A stretch of DNA of 64,000 nt, taken from NCBI GenBank assembly GCA_021234155.1, contig JAJEKV010000758.1, positions 1 through 64,000 on the forward strand. The letters are read 5' to 3'. The position numbers and the translations under genes are program-made. Shown here in pieces: positions 38,210 through 51,300 of the stretch. The notes below the pieces were generated by a model that saw only the letters and a program-made list of their open reading frames with translations, made no database searches and was not told where the DNA came from. Position 1 is the stretch's first letter, and each line of letters starts with the position of its first letter. Source of the DNA: Isoetes taiwanensis. Its lineage: Eukaryota; Streptophyta; Lycopodiopsida; Isoetales; Isoetaceae.

Positions 38210-40392
38210 AACACCAAAATCCAAATACAATGGGCTTGCAAAGATTGAAACGTGTGATGAAAAGTCAAGGAGGGATCAATCAATGCATTACTTCGTATGG
38301 TCTACAGAACCAACAAAGATTTCTATCTCAATATAATAGCTACACATAGTGAGTGTGTTTTGGAACATAGACCCTTGCAAACATTGAACTTAACGTATCC
38401 CTTGGCTTGCAAACATTAAACCTAGCATCTGCCTTGTCGAAGAAATAAACTCTTGCATCATGTTACTTGTTACCTAAATTGTTTTAAATATTGCCTAAAA
38501 TGCTTTTACTTGGACTGGATAATGGAAACAGACTATATTTTGCTCTCCACTTAGAGCTCGAGAAAGATAAAGTATAGAAGCTTTATAGACGAACTGGATG
38601 GCATCACGCCCCATGGCCATAGAGCACATGCCTTAAACTGTGGCCATAGAGCACATGTACATTCCATCATTCCTTCATAATAATAAGTCTTGTATAGAGT
38701 TTACGTAGATTCAAAGGACATGCTAAGACAATCGAATTTACCTTTCACCGTTGTGGAGCTTGTTGGCTGGTCGTAAGAATTTTAACATAACTTTCGAATG
38801 CAAACTTTATTTTTGCAGCAAGAGTATCTGTTGGAAAGATCAAGGAAAGGCCTAAAAATATTGCTAGTCACACAATTTTCAGATTCCTATTGTAAATGGC
38901 CCAAATATGGCAAAATGCATTTGTTGTTCTAATTGTATAGCAGTGTGCGCAGTAGCATATAGATGAAGACATTGTCATCCTTTTTGTCTAACTTGGCGCT
39001 TTGAATATAATGGGAAGAACTTTTCAGTTATTAATCATATCTTCTCTTTGACTGCGATTATTGGAAGAGACGAAGACAATTCCAAAAAAAAAAAGGAAAG
39101 TTTTGACTTTCTGAATGCTTTTCAATAAGGTTGTTTCATGGCTCAAAGTGTTAGACCTAGTAATGGCTGAAAAGGTGACGAGGGGTCATAAAATTACTGC
39201 GATGGAGACTTCAGAGTTTTGTAACCAAGTCTTTATGATTCACAGTTGATCCCTGAGAAGTTATTCAGTTGAATAACAGAATTCTCAGTTCCTGGAAGAG
39301 CCACAGAGATCCTTTGCAGTGTTAGCAAATCTGAGCCCGGTTGGGTGGTAAATTTGTGCCAGAAGATCCTGTTCTTGGGTCTTAAAGTTGTTTGGATTAA
39401 CTGTGACTGCTAGTTTTGCAGGTAGAAAAGACGGTTCGTATCAAACACCAAAATCCAAATACAATGGGCTTGCAAAGATTGAAACGTGTGATGAAAAGTC
39501 AAGGAGGGATCAATCAATGCATTACTTCGTATGGTCTACAGAACCAACAAAGATTTCTATCTCAATATAATAGCTACACATAGTGAGTGTGTTTTGGAAC
39601 ATAGACCCTTGCAAACATTGAACTTAACGTATCCCTTTGCTTGCAAACATTAAACCTAGCATCTGCCTTGTCGAAGAAATAAACTCTTGCATCATGTTAC
39701 TTGTTACCTAAATTGTTTTAAATATTGCCTAAAATGCTTTTACTTGGACTGAATAATGGAAACAGACTATATTTTGCTCTCCACTTAGAGCTCGAGAAAG
39801 ATAAAGTATAGAAGCTTTATAGACGAACTGGATGGCATCACGCCCCGTGTCCATAGAGCACATGCCTTAAACTGTGGCCATAGAGCACATGTACATTCCA
39901 TCATTCCTTCATAATAATAAGTCTTGTATAGAGTTTACGTAGATTCAAAGGACATGCTAAGACAATCGAATTTACCTTTCACCGTTGTGGAGCTTGTTGG
40001 CTGGTCGTAAGAATTTTAACATAACTTTCGAATGCAAGCTTTATTTTTGCAGCAAGAGTATCTGTTGGAAAGATCAAGGAAAGGCCTAAAAATATTGCTA
40101 GTCACACAATTTTCAGATTCCTATTGTAAATGGCCCAAATATGGCAAAATGCATTTGTTGTTCTAATTGTACAGCAGTGTGCGCAGTAGCATATAGATGA
40201 AGACATTGTCATCCTTTTTGTCTAACTTGGCGCTTTGAATATAATGGGAAGAACTTTTCAGTTATTAATCATATCTTCTCTTTGACTGCGATTATTGGAA
40301 GAGACGAAGACAATTCCAAAAAAAAAAAGGAAAGTTTTGACTTTCTGAATGCTTTTCAATAAGGTTGTTTCATGGCTCAAAGTGTTAGACCT
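37925..40392. repeat. 1,234-bp tandem duplication, two copies
   Basis: Copy one (37925-39158) contains the last 285 bases of the 3' LTR plus 949 bases of flank. Copy two (39159-40392) repeats it with only scattered substitutions, about 99 percent identical by eye. The junction GTTAGACCT-AGTAATGG at 39158/39159 joins flank back into the LTR. The identical 60-codon frames at 38154 and 39388 are consequences of the duplication, not genes. Confidence 0.95.
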
Positions 40393-41036
40393 CTCCAATG
40401 AGCTGATTTAGTCAGAGCTGATGCTTTATGAGAAGCTTGTGGATACTGCGTGAAACGTAATAAGGGCTTAAAGTGCTTAACACCATGAAGATTAAGCATC
40501 TCTCCCCTATGCTATTTTGCCGTTACATTGGACACTTCCCATTCAGATCTTGGGAGGAGAAGAATCCATCCATGTCATTGTTATCTTTTTGAAAGAAAGG
40601 AAATTGCAAGTAAATTTATGGAAGAAAAATGACGATCTTTGGCATGTTGAAAGCTTTCTTCTTCTTTGAAGGCCAATTGGTGAAAATTCCATCTATAACT
40701 GGAGTTTTTGGAAAAGATATATGAACCACGATTTCGTTATTTTGAAATTATTCCACTGTTCATTTTTTTTACCTCGGGTTTTTTCCCTATGTTTTGAGCT
40801 TGAAATTGTGTCCTCTATTTTTTTTGAATATGAATTGGTGGCAATATTTCACCGTTTATTGAGTGTGTTAGAAATTAGTGACAACAAAACCAAGGCAAAA
40901 ACGTATAGTGTAGACTAGAAAGAGTCAAGGCCAAACTAATTTTGCATTAAAAAACTTCTTGTATATATTCATATAAATTATGTACATGTACAAGTATTTT
41001 TACAAATCTGAGTACATTTTCATTGACAGTAATTTT
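40393..41036. other. No gene recognised
   Basis: AT-rich spacer between the duplication and the HAD-like pseudogene. The small frame at 40721 is not supported. Confidence 0.35.
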
Positions 41037-41663
41037 TTACAACCAGATCATAGTCTGTAGGGTTTGCTTTTCATCTGGTCTAACACTCAAGAAAGCAGTC
41101 ACTGTAGGGGCTGATATGAGGGACTCAAACATCTGTAGTGTTTCTGTTAACACCCAATTCTCTTCATCTACATTATTTGGGTGCCATGTCAGAGGATTTA
41201 TGATGCTGTCTACATTCAAGCAATACTTGATGGGGTCATCATCCACCAAACATATCTGCTCTTCTGGAAATCCTTCTATCACCTCCAAGGCCTCATGTAT
41301 ATTCTTGATGAAGATATTCTTTGCTCCATGTTGTGGTCGACGAACAATCCCACAATTATATTGATCTAATATAATATAGAAATCAAAGTTCTTCAGCTCT
41401 GGAACAACTTGTTTAATTTCTAATATATTATTTCACAGCATGGATGACCATATACCAATGTTGGCTCTGTCCTTCAGATGGCTCAACAATTTGTGAACAC
41501 TAGGTCTTGGATACACCAATTTGGTCTTTGTCTCTAGAACCCCTCCGGGAAAAGGAGGTCTTGTTGCAGATACTGCCTTGGAGAAGGACTTGATAAGAAC
41601 TCCATTGGTCAAGAGGATACGCTTTGTTGTTATTTGAAGTAGTCTCCTCTCAAGACAATGCAT
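41037..41663 (-). pseudogene. HAD superfamily, FCP1/NIF-like phosphatase domain
   Basis: One reading frame of 208 codons runs from ATG at 41663 to a stop at 41037 and is interrupted only by TGA at 41435-41433. Family features are RPSVHKLLSHLK, GIWSSML (just before the TGA), FYIILDQYNCG, HGAKNIFIKNIHEAL and ICLVDDDPIKYCLN, the DD-type late HAD motif. In active FCP1-like proteins the first motif is an Asp-rich DxDGTL or DLNG. Here the matching position reads ILLTNGVL, so the nucleophile Asp appears lost. The missing Asp and the TGA together suggest a degraded copy. It may be a separate gene or sit next to the ParB-like gene by chance. Confidence 0.65.
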
Positions 41664-41989
41664 ATTTCAAGTTAACAAATTTTTTGATACTTAAGAATAA
41701 TACAATCCGCTTATCTTGAGACATGCTAAATAAATGATCCATATAAAAAAGATCCATATGACTTACTCTTTTGTTGGTGAGCCTTTTCTCCCATCCTAGA
41801 TGTCCTATCTTCTTCTTCACTCTGAGGGACTAGGGTCGGTTTGTTTAGGAAGAAGTAAGTATTCTCGACATGTCGGTTTCTGTGGATTTACCTCAAGAAT
41901 TTTCTCCTCTTCGATAAGGCCTTTGCCAACTTCTTCTGAGTCGGTGGATCCTTGATTGGTGGCGACTTTTTGTGGTGGACTTCTTGATT
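41664..41989. other. Spacer between two minus-strand pseudogenes
   Basis: No feature is recognised. Short GA/CT-rich stretches occur. Confidence 0.35.
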
Positions 41990-44880
41990 AGTTCACTTTC
42001 TTTTGAAGAGACTCCTCATGAGAGACAGTTTTCCGCGCCATACCATGAAATATAGGACTCTTCTGCCTCCTTCTTCTTTCTCTCCCTCTTTGCATCGTTT
42101 TTGACCTTCTTGATTCTCCCTCCATGCGGCTTGCTTCCCTTGATATGTCGGATGATGCTTCTCCACATCGGGATAATACAGCTCCGTAAACTCTTTCTGG
42201 CTGCTTTCGATGGCCACCCGACTTTGAACTTTTTACGCCATTGGCTAGAGCTTCATGCCCAACCCTACCATTGACAAAGTGGTCACGGACTAAGCCTCCC
42301 TTGGGCACAAATATATTCCACGAGGGTAGAAAGCCAAGTTCGGGGCTTGATGCTTGTTCATCAAGACCTCCCTTCAAGCCAACTGTTTGTACTCTAATTC
42401 CTTCTCACACATTCCTCGCTGGTCGGGGTTAGGAGTAAGCTCATCGGTCCAGAGGTAATTATCAAGCTCTCCTTCTCTCAGAATCTAAGTATCGGGCCAG
42501 AAGCTTTTGGCGACCATCCTTGTGTGTCTCATAAATCGCGTTCTCTACTTTATTTATGATCACGTAAATGATCATTGCTATGCCATGAGTGACATAAGCA
42601 TTTCTTAAAGGCCCCATCTACCAAAGACCGTGGTAAGCCTCATATTGGCCTCGGGAAGTGGTGGCCTCAAGAAGATCTTTGGATATTCTCTCCCAGGTTC
42701 GGACAGGAAACACAAGTGTGATGTACTCTTGGGTGGTCTCGCGGAGACAATTTGAGAGCATAGAGATGTAGTAGTCTATATTCGGAGGGTATGTCCCACG
42801 GGCCCACCACAAACAATGAAGCCGCCTTTGAAACGATCACGGGTGGCAACAACTAGAGAACCCTCTCGAGGACTTCACCATGTAGGTTTTTCGTCTATTT
42901 CAGAATGTCCAAGTCCCCACTCGACCTCACCTCAACTCCACGGACCTTTGATGGCGGATGGGTTGGTTTTTCCTTGTTCCTAGATTTATATGCTTGAACA
43001 AATCCAGCGACCACTTCGAAGGCACCCGGGTCTTCATCTATTATTTTCATCATGTCCAAGATACCTTTTCGAGATAGGTTTTGTATTCCCGCATATCTCA
43101 AAAGCTCCTTTGAGATGGCCTCCCCTCATGACGGAGGTCTTTCATGGACTTGAGGCCTCTAGAAAGGATGGTACCTCTTTGATTTTTGAGACCTTCTTCA
43201 CAAAGACTTGTCCATCTATAAATGGAGCACCTTGAGAATTTTTCTTCCCTTAACCCCAGGTACCTTCGCCAAGTCAGAATGTTGAAAAATCTTCAAGGGA
43301 CCCTTTCTCAGGTTTCCTGCTTCTCCTACAAGCTCTCCGCCGTCCACTTGTTCCACAACTCATTCCATTTGTCCCACATGATGGGATCGGAACACTATGT
43401 GGTAGGAATCTAATGGGCCTTCCTTGGACTTCTTCTTCTTGGTGCGGTTCCTCTTCCTCCTCTCCAACATCCTTCTTTTGTATGATGATCTTCTTTGATC
43501 ATCTTAATCATTTCGTCGTAAGAGTTGTCTTTCTTCTCCCCCTGCTTCTTTCTTTTTGAAATTGGATGGCCAAGCTCAATCCATTGATTTCTAGCTTGCC
43601 TCAACTGCATGGGATATGGTCCGAGATAAGAATATAAAACCATAAGTTAGTACCATATAGATCTCCATTTCGCACGTAGCGCGAGCATTCCGAATAGAAA
43701 AGGTAAAAAGCTTAGTCACGACGGTCTGCAGCCCAAGATTGGTCTGCAGTCTCGCGCGTAGCGCGACTAAGGTGAATAAGAAACAAAGGCACTTACGAGT
43801 TGTATTGTACCACCCTTGCAGTTGTGTTCAAGTTTGCACTTATTGTAGTCAGTGCAAGTTGAGGCGTGTAATGACTAAGGATTTGACATTGCCTGTAACT
43901 GAAGTGCTCCCTGTACTCCTTGGCATCTATCTTATCCATTTTCTCTATAAGCACCTTCGCTGCCTCAACTGAGTGCTGCCCGTCAATGACAATGTAGCGC
44001 ATCGTGTCGCTCTTCCTTAGGTCATCCCATGCCTTCCATGGGTATGGCTTGTCATTGACTGAGTCCCATGGTAGAACATCCCGTTTGGATTTGGTACCGT
44101 GGTGGGATATTCAATCCTGGACTTCTATATCCTCGGGGCATGTTTGGGATCAAAGATCCTAGATATGAAAGATGCTCTAGGAGATCTTATCCCAGCTTGT
44201 CAATAGCTATCCTTTTGTGACATCCAAATCAAGTGTGGATACCATTGCTTGAATTTCATAAGCTTGTCTACAACATCAACCCTTGATTTCTTTTCAATAT
44301 CCGATTTCCTTCATCGCTTGCCTTAGGTACTGGGGAAAAGTTTTCGACTCAAGTGCACGCCACTACCACCAAAACGAGATCGTAGAAGCTTGAAGATGGT
44401 TTCTTCTTCTCAAGAACTTCGGTTGCGGATACTCCTTCACATGCAATCCAATCGTATGGTGTGAGCCTTCAATGGGCCGACCATACTTTGTAGCAGATCT
44501 CATGTCTTATCACGGTGCAGAATCCATCTATACTGCATTGTATTTGAAAATGTCTTCTCTATTATGAAGACAGGATGTGGTCATCAAGCTCCTCACATGA
44601 AAGGATCAATCCTACTTTTTTGAAGGCCACATCTTTGTTCTCTCTTGAATCTGAGGACCCGTCATACTTTGAGCTGCCGCCTCGCCACGGTAACATACCA
44701 TTCAGACCCCTCAACAAATACTATCTCTGGCAAGTCCTGACTTAGCTCGCATGTTATGACTCTGCCGTTATTGATTAACTTTATGCCAAGAGTTCGATCT
44801 ATCTCCTCTGCCTCTTCTTGTACTACCTTGGGGTCCTTCCCGGGTTTCTTTGATGGGTGAAGTTAATGTAACTAGTGCTC
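41990..44880 (-). pseudogene. ParB-like (DGQHSV) gene with methyltransferase-like tail, decayed
   Basis: Minus-strand protein-like blocks run in order through several frames. They begin with EEIDRTLGIKLINNGRVITC and EGSEWYVTVARRQLK (about 44820-44670). Next come RPIEGSHHTIGLHVKEYPQP (about 44475) and MKFKQWYPHLIWM. The central block is PYPWKAWDDLRKSDTMRYIV followed by IDGQHSVEAAKVL and HYTPQLALTTISANLNTT (44060-43797). A GT-AG intron (43796-43605) leads to LRQARNQWIELGHPISKRKK. Further blocks are RYAGIQNLSRKGILDMMKII (43100), PPVIVSKAASLFVVGPWDIP (about 42850) and TQEYITLVFPVRTWERISKD (about 42700). The last part reads NIFVPKGGLVRDHFVNGRVG and VAIESSQKEFTELYYPDVEK. DGQHSV resembles the ParB/sulfiredoxin-type fold. 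The last part weakly resembles the cofactor-binding motif of N4/N6 DNA methyltransferases. The function is inferred, not shown. Stops and frame changes make it a pseudogene. Confidence 0.5.
43605..43796 (-). other. Intron with two palindromic motifs
   Basis: The donor GTAAGTGCC and acceptor CCCATGCAG bracket 192 bases. Two copies of a palindrome of the type TCGCGCTACGCGCGA lie inside (43752-43766 and, less perfect, 43670-43684). Joining the exons shifts the frame, so a base has been lost or gained at or near the junction. Confidence 0.6.
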
Positions 44881-45915
44881 TCTTAGGAACATAAAATAAA
44901 TAATCAAGTTAGACTTTGCTAAAGTATTTCTGTGTTAAACAACTTGACCAACATCTCCGCGTGGCGCGACAAGTCTATAAATTCTAAGAGCAATGTTTTA
45001 GGATTCGAGCGTAGCGCGAGTCGAAGGATCCAGGACAATAAGATAGATGGAATGTGACCGCTGTATATGCGTAAGAATTCACATTCCATCTCTCTTTACC
45101 AAATCTCGCCAAAGGGTTGACCTCGACTATGACCTCAACAAGCCTCGCTCTACGCTTACTAAGAGCGATAGAATCTGGCGAACTTCTCGCAAGCGAGAAA
45201 TCCATAGACCCAATGACACTCACCTAAGGCTTTTATCATAAGAACACATCAAACAGTAAGCTTCATAAAAAAGAAAAAAATATAGCACAAAGGAAGCGTA
45301 ACCCGCTTCCCTGTCTCTGATGATTACAATTGAAGATTAAGATACTAGGAATTATAATCACGAGCATTGCGGACTCACTTAAGACTAAGCGTAAAACCCC
45401 GAACACATAATCAAACAAAGAATAAGCCGCAAACAAATACAAGCCAAGTAGCAGCGTAGATGCGGTGGTAACAGTAATCTAATCAAATCTAGATTGCGAG
45501 TGTTAGAGTTAATCAAAGAGTCTCAGAGTTTCTGAATCTATTAATAAAAAGTTAAGCACACAAGCGGAAGGTTTCTAAAACCTAATAAAAATAAAGTCAC
45601 GAGTTCCTCCTCCATTAAGAACTCGAACATACTAACCTTTTAGTTGCCATATCGGCGCTTGAAGCTCTAGAAACTGGAATTGAACCTCGTAGTTTCGAGA
45701 AGGTCGAGTGAATCTTTAAGCTCAAATCGAAGTGGAATTGTTGTAAAATCGTGCCGGAAATGAAGTAGGATAGCTTGGAATGCAGGTAATGCTACAAAAA
45801 TTTGGATCGCTTGAGAGATCGCTTCAAGAAGATTAAGGCCGGTTTAGAATGGTCGCAAAAACCGGCCGGAAGAAATTAGGAATGAAAAAAATGAGATTCA
45901 AATTACATTGAAATT
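44881..45915. other. No gene recognised; palindromic motifs
   Basis: Two more copies of the TCGCGC-type palindrome lie at about 44956-44969 and 45005-45020. They may mark a 5' intron of the gene described at 42-44.9 kb. The 79-codon minus-strand frame at 45223-44984 has no known domain. Confidence 0.35.
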
Positions 45916-46401
45916 AGAAAATGTGGATTCGTTGTGTCAAGAGATGCTCGAGGCTGGAGGCGATGGCGGGCGCGAGTGCTACCCTGATCAAACTTTAACC
46001 TAACTAGGGTTCTATCAGGATCAGGCATGGTCAGGTAATGTAATTTGCATTTCAGCTTTAGATCTCGGATTTTTTGGGTCCCATCATCTCCCTGGAAAGG
46101 TATTTTCGACCCTGCCAAAATTCCATATTCCCCTTTCGCCATTCGCCATTCGCCATCTCTCAACTCTCTCTGACTTCCAATCATTCTCATTCTCGTTTCA
46201 CGACCCTCTGATAGTTCTACAACATCCTCGTACCATGGCCCCACCGGATCTATCGGACGGATTATCTCCCTCAATGCACACCATATTAAATACTTTCTGC
46301 TCCTTAAATCCTCATGAGCAGAACAGATTTTAGGCCAACAACAGCTTCTGTTTCAAGGAGATCTTGCTCCGATTCAATTCACGACCTTTGTTCCTGTTTC
46401 A

Positions 46402-48395
46402 ATGGCGCCTAAGAATGCTCTGCCCTCCTCTTTCCCGGATCGCCCTTTCTGGGACTGTTATGCTCTGTTGAATGCGAACTCAAGCAACACCTTCATCCAG
46501 AGATCACAACCTTTCAAGGAGGATAATTCCATTAAACAAGACATATTGACTATGAAGAAATACAACCCACCGACTTATCGTCATAGCAGAGGTATTGAAT
46601 TGAACCCCGAACTCTGTCACTCAAGATTTCATTTCCTGTCTTCGCATGCTGTCATTTGTTGGAATGAAAAGGAGGGGATAATTTTGGGGAATGTATCTAA
46701 ACAAATTTGTGCTTTATCCAAGTCTATCCAAATCTCTTCCATCACCCACTTTGGATTGAGAATCAAATTCCAAAAGTGGTCATATCAATTTAACCCCCTT
46801 CGACCCTCTACTCTCATGCATACCGCTTATGTTCATCTGCATGATCTTAACCCGGTATCTGGGAGGATCAGTGCCTTAAAGCAATATTCTCTTCGATTGG
46901 TTCCTTCATCTCTTCGGAGCGCAGGCCCGACAGGCCTCCTACTGTCTTCATGCAATTGGATCTTCTCAAGCCCATTCCCCTTGAACTTACCTTCCAAGAT
47001 ATGTTTGGGACTGACCAATCCTTGCTCTTAAGGTGGAATGGATTGCCCCTATTTGCCCTATTTGCAGGAAACGCTTGCATGGAGGACAGAAATGTAGCCC
47101 GGTGCTTGATCAGCAAATTACCTTAGAGATGGAGGAAGCTCGTCCACCTCCTCGCTACCGTGGTAATCTTAATGGTAGCTCAAAGAGAATCCGAAGAAAA
47201 TAGATTATCAGGGAAAAAATAGCTCTGGCCAATAAAGAGCTAGAAGAGAAATATAGGAATCAGGAAGTGGGGACCCAGGGACCTGGTGGATCTGTTAAGG
47301 TTTAAATAAGGGAATTACCACAAAAGGAGTCTCCTTCAACATCTCGGACATGGTTAAGACTTTCGACAAAAACAAACCTCCTGGTCACGTCCAATATGAG
47401 GAAATCACAGTAATTAAGGCCAGAGAGGACATAGTTTGGGAGGATGACTACTCGACCTGGCAGATCTCTGAATTAAACCAGTCTAATTCAAAGGATGGAG
47501 CTCCCCCACAGTACTGCTGAAGTAGGGGAAACCAGCTCCCCTACATCACCCAAAACAGACTCATCCCCCATTATCTGCAAAAACAGGTTCAAAGCTCTAC
47601 AGGATATATCTAATATGTATGAAGAGGATTTGGCTGGGTTCTCTAGCCTAAAAGGAAAAGGAAGGTTTATTGATGCGACCGAATTCTTGTTGACTTATCC
47701 ATTGACCCCACTTCCAATCATACTTTGGTCAACCTTGATATCCTCTCCATTTTCCCCTCTTCCCACCACACCCCTTTACCTATTCTTTATGATAAATATG
47801 GCAAATCCACTGTGGACCTCATGAGCAAAATTGTCGCGGAAGCTGTGGATGCAACATGTCCCCAATTGAAGGCTGCCCCCTTGGAGGCCAACAAAGGAGA
47901 TGATGCTGGTGGTGCTCGTGAGGATGCTGAGCGAGTCCAGGTAAGTGACCACTCCCCTATTTGTTACAGCCCTCAACTTGATTTCCAGACAATCCAAGGC
48001 TGTAGTAATGAGGCAGAAATCCTCTCCGCCCTGCAAGATGGGTGTGTTTCTGAGGAAGATTGTGAGATGTTCAAATCCACCCCCCAGAATACTGAAAAAC
48101 AGAATATTGAACTTGGCCTCATAGCCTTACAGTCAAACATTGATTATATAGAGTCTTCTGTGCCAAACCACCTTGACTTAATTGTTCCTGACTCTGAGGA
48201 AGATCTTAGTTGCAGCCCTCTACATGACATCTCCAATACCTCTTTGAGAACCCTCAAAAAGAAACTGAAAAATAGGACTACACCTAAGTCTCCCATAGGC
48301 AGTGAGAACTTTCCACACTCCTACAACACCCAAAGTAGATCTTCACCTCATGGGCTGAGGAAGTCTTGCCTTCTCTCCTATATCCCTTTGCTTCT
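46402..48395 (+). pseudogene. LINE ORF1 (RNA-binding protein), broken
   Basis: ORF1 proteins of plant LINEs coat the element RNA. The frame starts at ATG 46402 and is open for 209 codons. Past about 47031 another frame carries WIAPICPICRKRLHGGQKC, a C-x2-C-x4-H-x4-C zinc knuckle (about 47055-47096), which ends at a stop near 47203. Further pieces continue to 47824 and 48399 in other frames; NRFKALQDI (about 47585) is a phrase typical of ORF1 C-terminal regions. At least three frame changes are needed to join the pieces, so the protein cannot be made. Confidence 0.7.
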
Positions 48396-51300
48396 ATGAG
48401 GGTGCTAACTTGGAATTTAAGAGGCATTAAAGGGCCTACTAAGAGAAGACGCTTCATTGCCTCTGTGAGGGAGTTCAGGGCTGACATTATCATGGTCCAA
48501 GAACACAGACTCCCCAAATTTGAGTCAGCTAATTTGGGGGAATGGATCAAACCTGGGATGGCTTCCTGCTATATTCCTACAGATGGAACCAAAAGAGGGA
48601 TTGCTACCTTTTGGTACAATCAGAAACTCATAAGCACTTACATTAGCCCATCCAATAGATGGCTGTGTGTTATTCTTTGTATTAATAATTGCCAAGTGGC
48701 TTTCATAAACATCTATGCCTCTACTGATCCTTATGAGAGAGAGCCTATGTGGGCTGAGATCAACATCTGGATGAGTCAGCAACAGAAGATTGAGAATTGG
48801 ATAATTACAGGAGATTTTAATAATACTCCTCACCGTGACATGAAACTTGGCAACAAAATCAACATGTCTAAGAATGAGAGATATTCTTGGGAGAATTGGC
48901 TGGCTGATCAAGACCTGATCTATATCCCCTCCTCAAACACCAAATTTTCTTGGAGCAATAAGAGAAAAGGGGACCAATTGTATGCTGGATAGGTTCTACA
49001 TTCATAATTCTGATTCCTGGTTGGATAATTGCATAGTCACTGGTGATATTGCCAGCACAATTTCAGATCACCAGCCTCACTTCTTAGATACCAAAAATTT
49101 ACCTCTTGGATTCAAGGGTAAGAATACCCCCTTCAAATTTAATACCTCCTTGCTTCAGATGAAGTCCTTCTGTCAGGAATTTACCTCCTTCTATCTTTCC
49201 CTCCCCAAGATTGATCAGCATCAATCTATGAGGAGTTTCAATGAAAAGATGAAGAAAGTTAATGATTGGGTCAAGAAATGGGGTAAAGACTTAGCACAAA
49301 AAAGGAAATAAATTAAGATTAGCCTGCTATGGAGGAATCATTGCATATGAAAGAAGAACAACTCGAAATCCAGATCAAGACCTTGGAAGAGCACCAGGTT
49401 AGGGGTATGGCCCTTGAAGTAAGATCAAAATGTACAATCAGCTGGATCATGAAAGTTCCAAAATGCTTTTTAGAGTAGCAAGGAACATGATAGTCAACAA
49501 TTCTATTACCCAGCTGGAGACTGACCATGGATCTATACACACTGATAAAAGTAGAATTGCTTCTGCTTTCCACAAATTCTACACTGACCTCTTCAGGGAT
49601 GAAATGATTGAGGACAGAAAAATACAAGAGGTCTTTGATATTATAGGGCCCCCTAATGAAGTGATGGAGGATGAATGGATTGAGGTCTCAGAACTCCCTG
49701 AAATTTTTGAAACCCTTAAAAAAATGAAACATGGGAAAAGCCCAGGTATTGATGGTTTCTAACCAGAATTCTTTGTGGAGTTTTGGCCTATTATAAAGGA
49801 TGACATTGTTCACTTCATCCAGGGGATTTGGAGGGCTAAATCTATCTATCCCACTTACAATGTTGGAGTGATTTCTCTCATTCCTAATACTGATTCTCCC
49901 ATCAAGATCAATGAGTGGCGTTCTATCTCTTTAACCACTACCCTCTATAAATTGGTTGCTAAAATTATTGCTGGTAGAATTGTGGTGCACCTCCAGAACA
50001 AAATAAATGGTTGTCAATCTGCCTTCTTACCTAACAGATCTATCTTGGACAATTACATAGCTGCTAGTGAGGCTCTTCACTGGAATAAGTTGTCCAAACA
50101 AAACTGCATTCTCCTTAAGCTGGACTTTAAAAGGGCCCATGACTCCATATCTTGGAAGTTTCTTGAAAAATCCCTAAGTCATATTGGTCTTCACCCTTAT
50201 CTTATTAAGCTTATTTTGGGTGTGAACCATAATGCCTCCTCCTGTCTCCTCATTAATGGAGCTCCCACTGAATTCTTCCCAATTCAAAGAGAGGTGAGGC
50301 AAGGATGCCGTCTGGCTCCTTACCTCTTTATCATTGCTGCTGAAATTCTTACCAAAATGATTTCCTCCTATCAAGATAGGGGTTTGATCCAAGGCCTGCA
50401 AATGCCTCAGTCTGATAAACAATTGTCCATCCTCCAGTATGCTGATGATACTTTTATCATGACCAAAGCTGATAACACTAGTTTGGACAATCTCATGGAT
50501 TGCATAACCAAATTTGGTGTTGCCTCTGGAATTCATCTTAACTATGCTAAGTGCTCCATTCTCACTGATGGCTCTTACCCTCATCTCAACACCCATGTTA
50601 TTAAATTTGTTCCTGATGGTCAATATTTGACTCTTTTGGGGCTTCCCCTTGCTGCTCACATGTCTCACAAGGTGGCTTGGCAACCTCTGATCAATAGGAT
50701 CCGGAAAAAACTTATGCTGCTTAAAGGTTCTCTTTCCTTGGCTGGCAGAATTCTAATTGCTAATTCTGTTCTGGCTAGTAGTCATGTTTACTTCTCTTCT
50801 GCTTTGATTGCTGATAAAGCCTCTTATAATAAGATTGAGCAGTGCATTAAAGAATATATTTGGCAAGGGACCCATTTGTCTTCCTGGGAGGAGCTCACCC
50901 ATAGCAGAAAAGCTGGAGGTTTGGGTTGCAAATCTCTTTTCCTTCAAGCTCAGATTCTAGGTGCTAAAAATGTGTGGAAAGCTATTTCTGGTTTCCAATC
51001 CCCTGCAATGGACTTTATTAGATTCTGGTTCAATAAGAGTAAACCTCTAGGGAGTCCCTCCTTAATGCACCAACTTCCAGATTCTACTTTTTATGACTTT
51101 AAGTGTGCTGTAAATACTTCTTCTCTTCTTAGGAGCATTTTTAAAGCCTGGGAGAAAGTGGCTTGTAAGTTCACCCATGACAAAATTACAAATTTTGTAA
51201 GAGATACCTCTATATTCTGGTCTTCTATTTTAGCCCCACTCTGTTACTCTGCTATGGCAATTTGCCACCCTACTTGTTATAAGAAGTGGCACAAGGCCAA

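Noticed and set aside
38154-39570. Two identical 60-codon frames (38154 and 39388) as a duplicated gene
   Set aside because: They begin inside the LTR and run into flank; the identity comes from the 1,234-bp tandem duplication and the peptide has no domain.
45903-46274. 123-codon minus-strand frame
   Set aside because: It is antisense to the LINE leader and has no family resemblance.
50174-50683. 169-codon minus-strand frame
   Set aside because: It is the shadow of the conserved reverse transcriptase frame on the plus strand.
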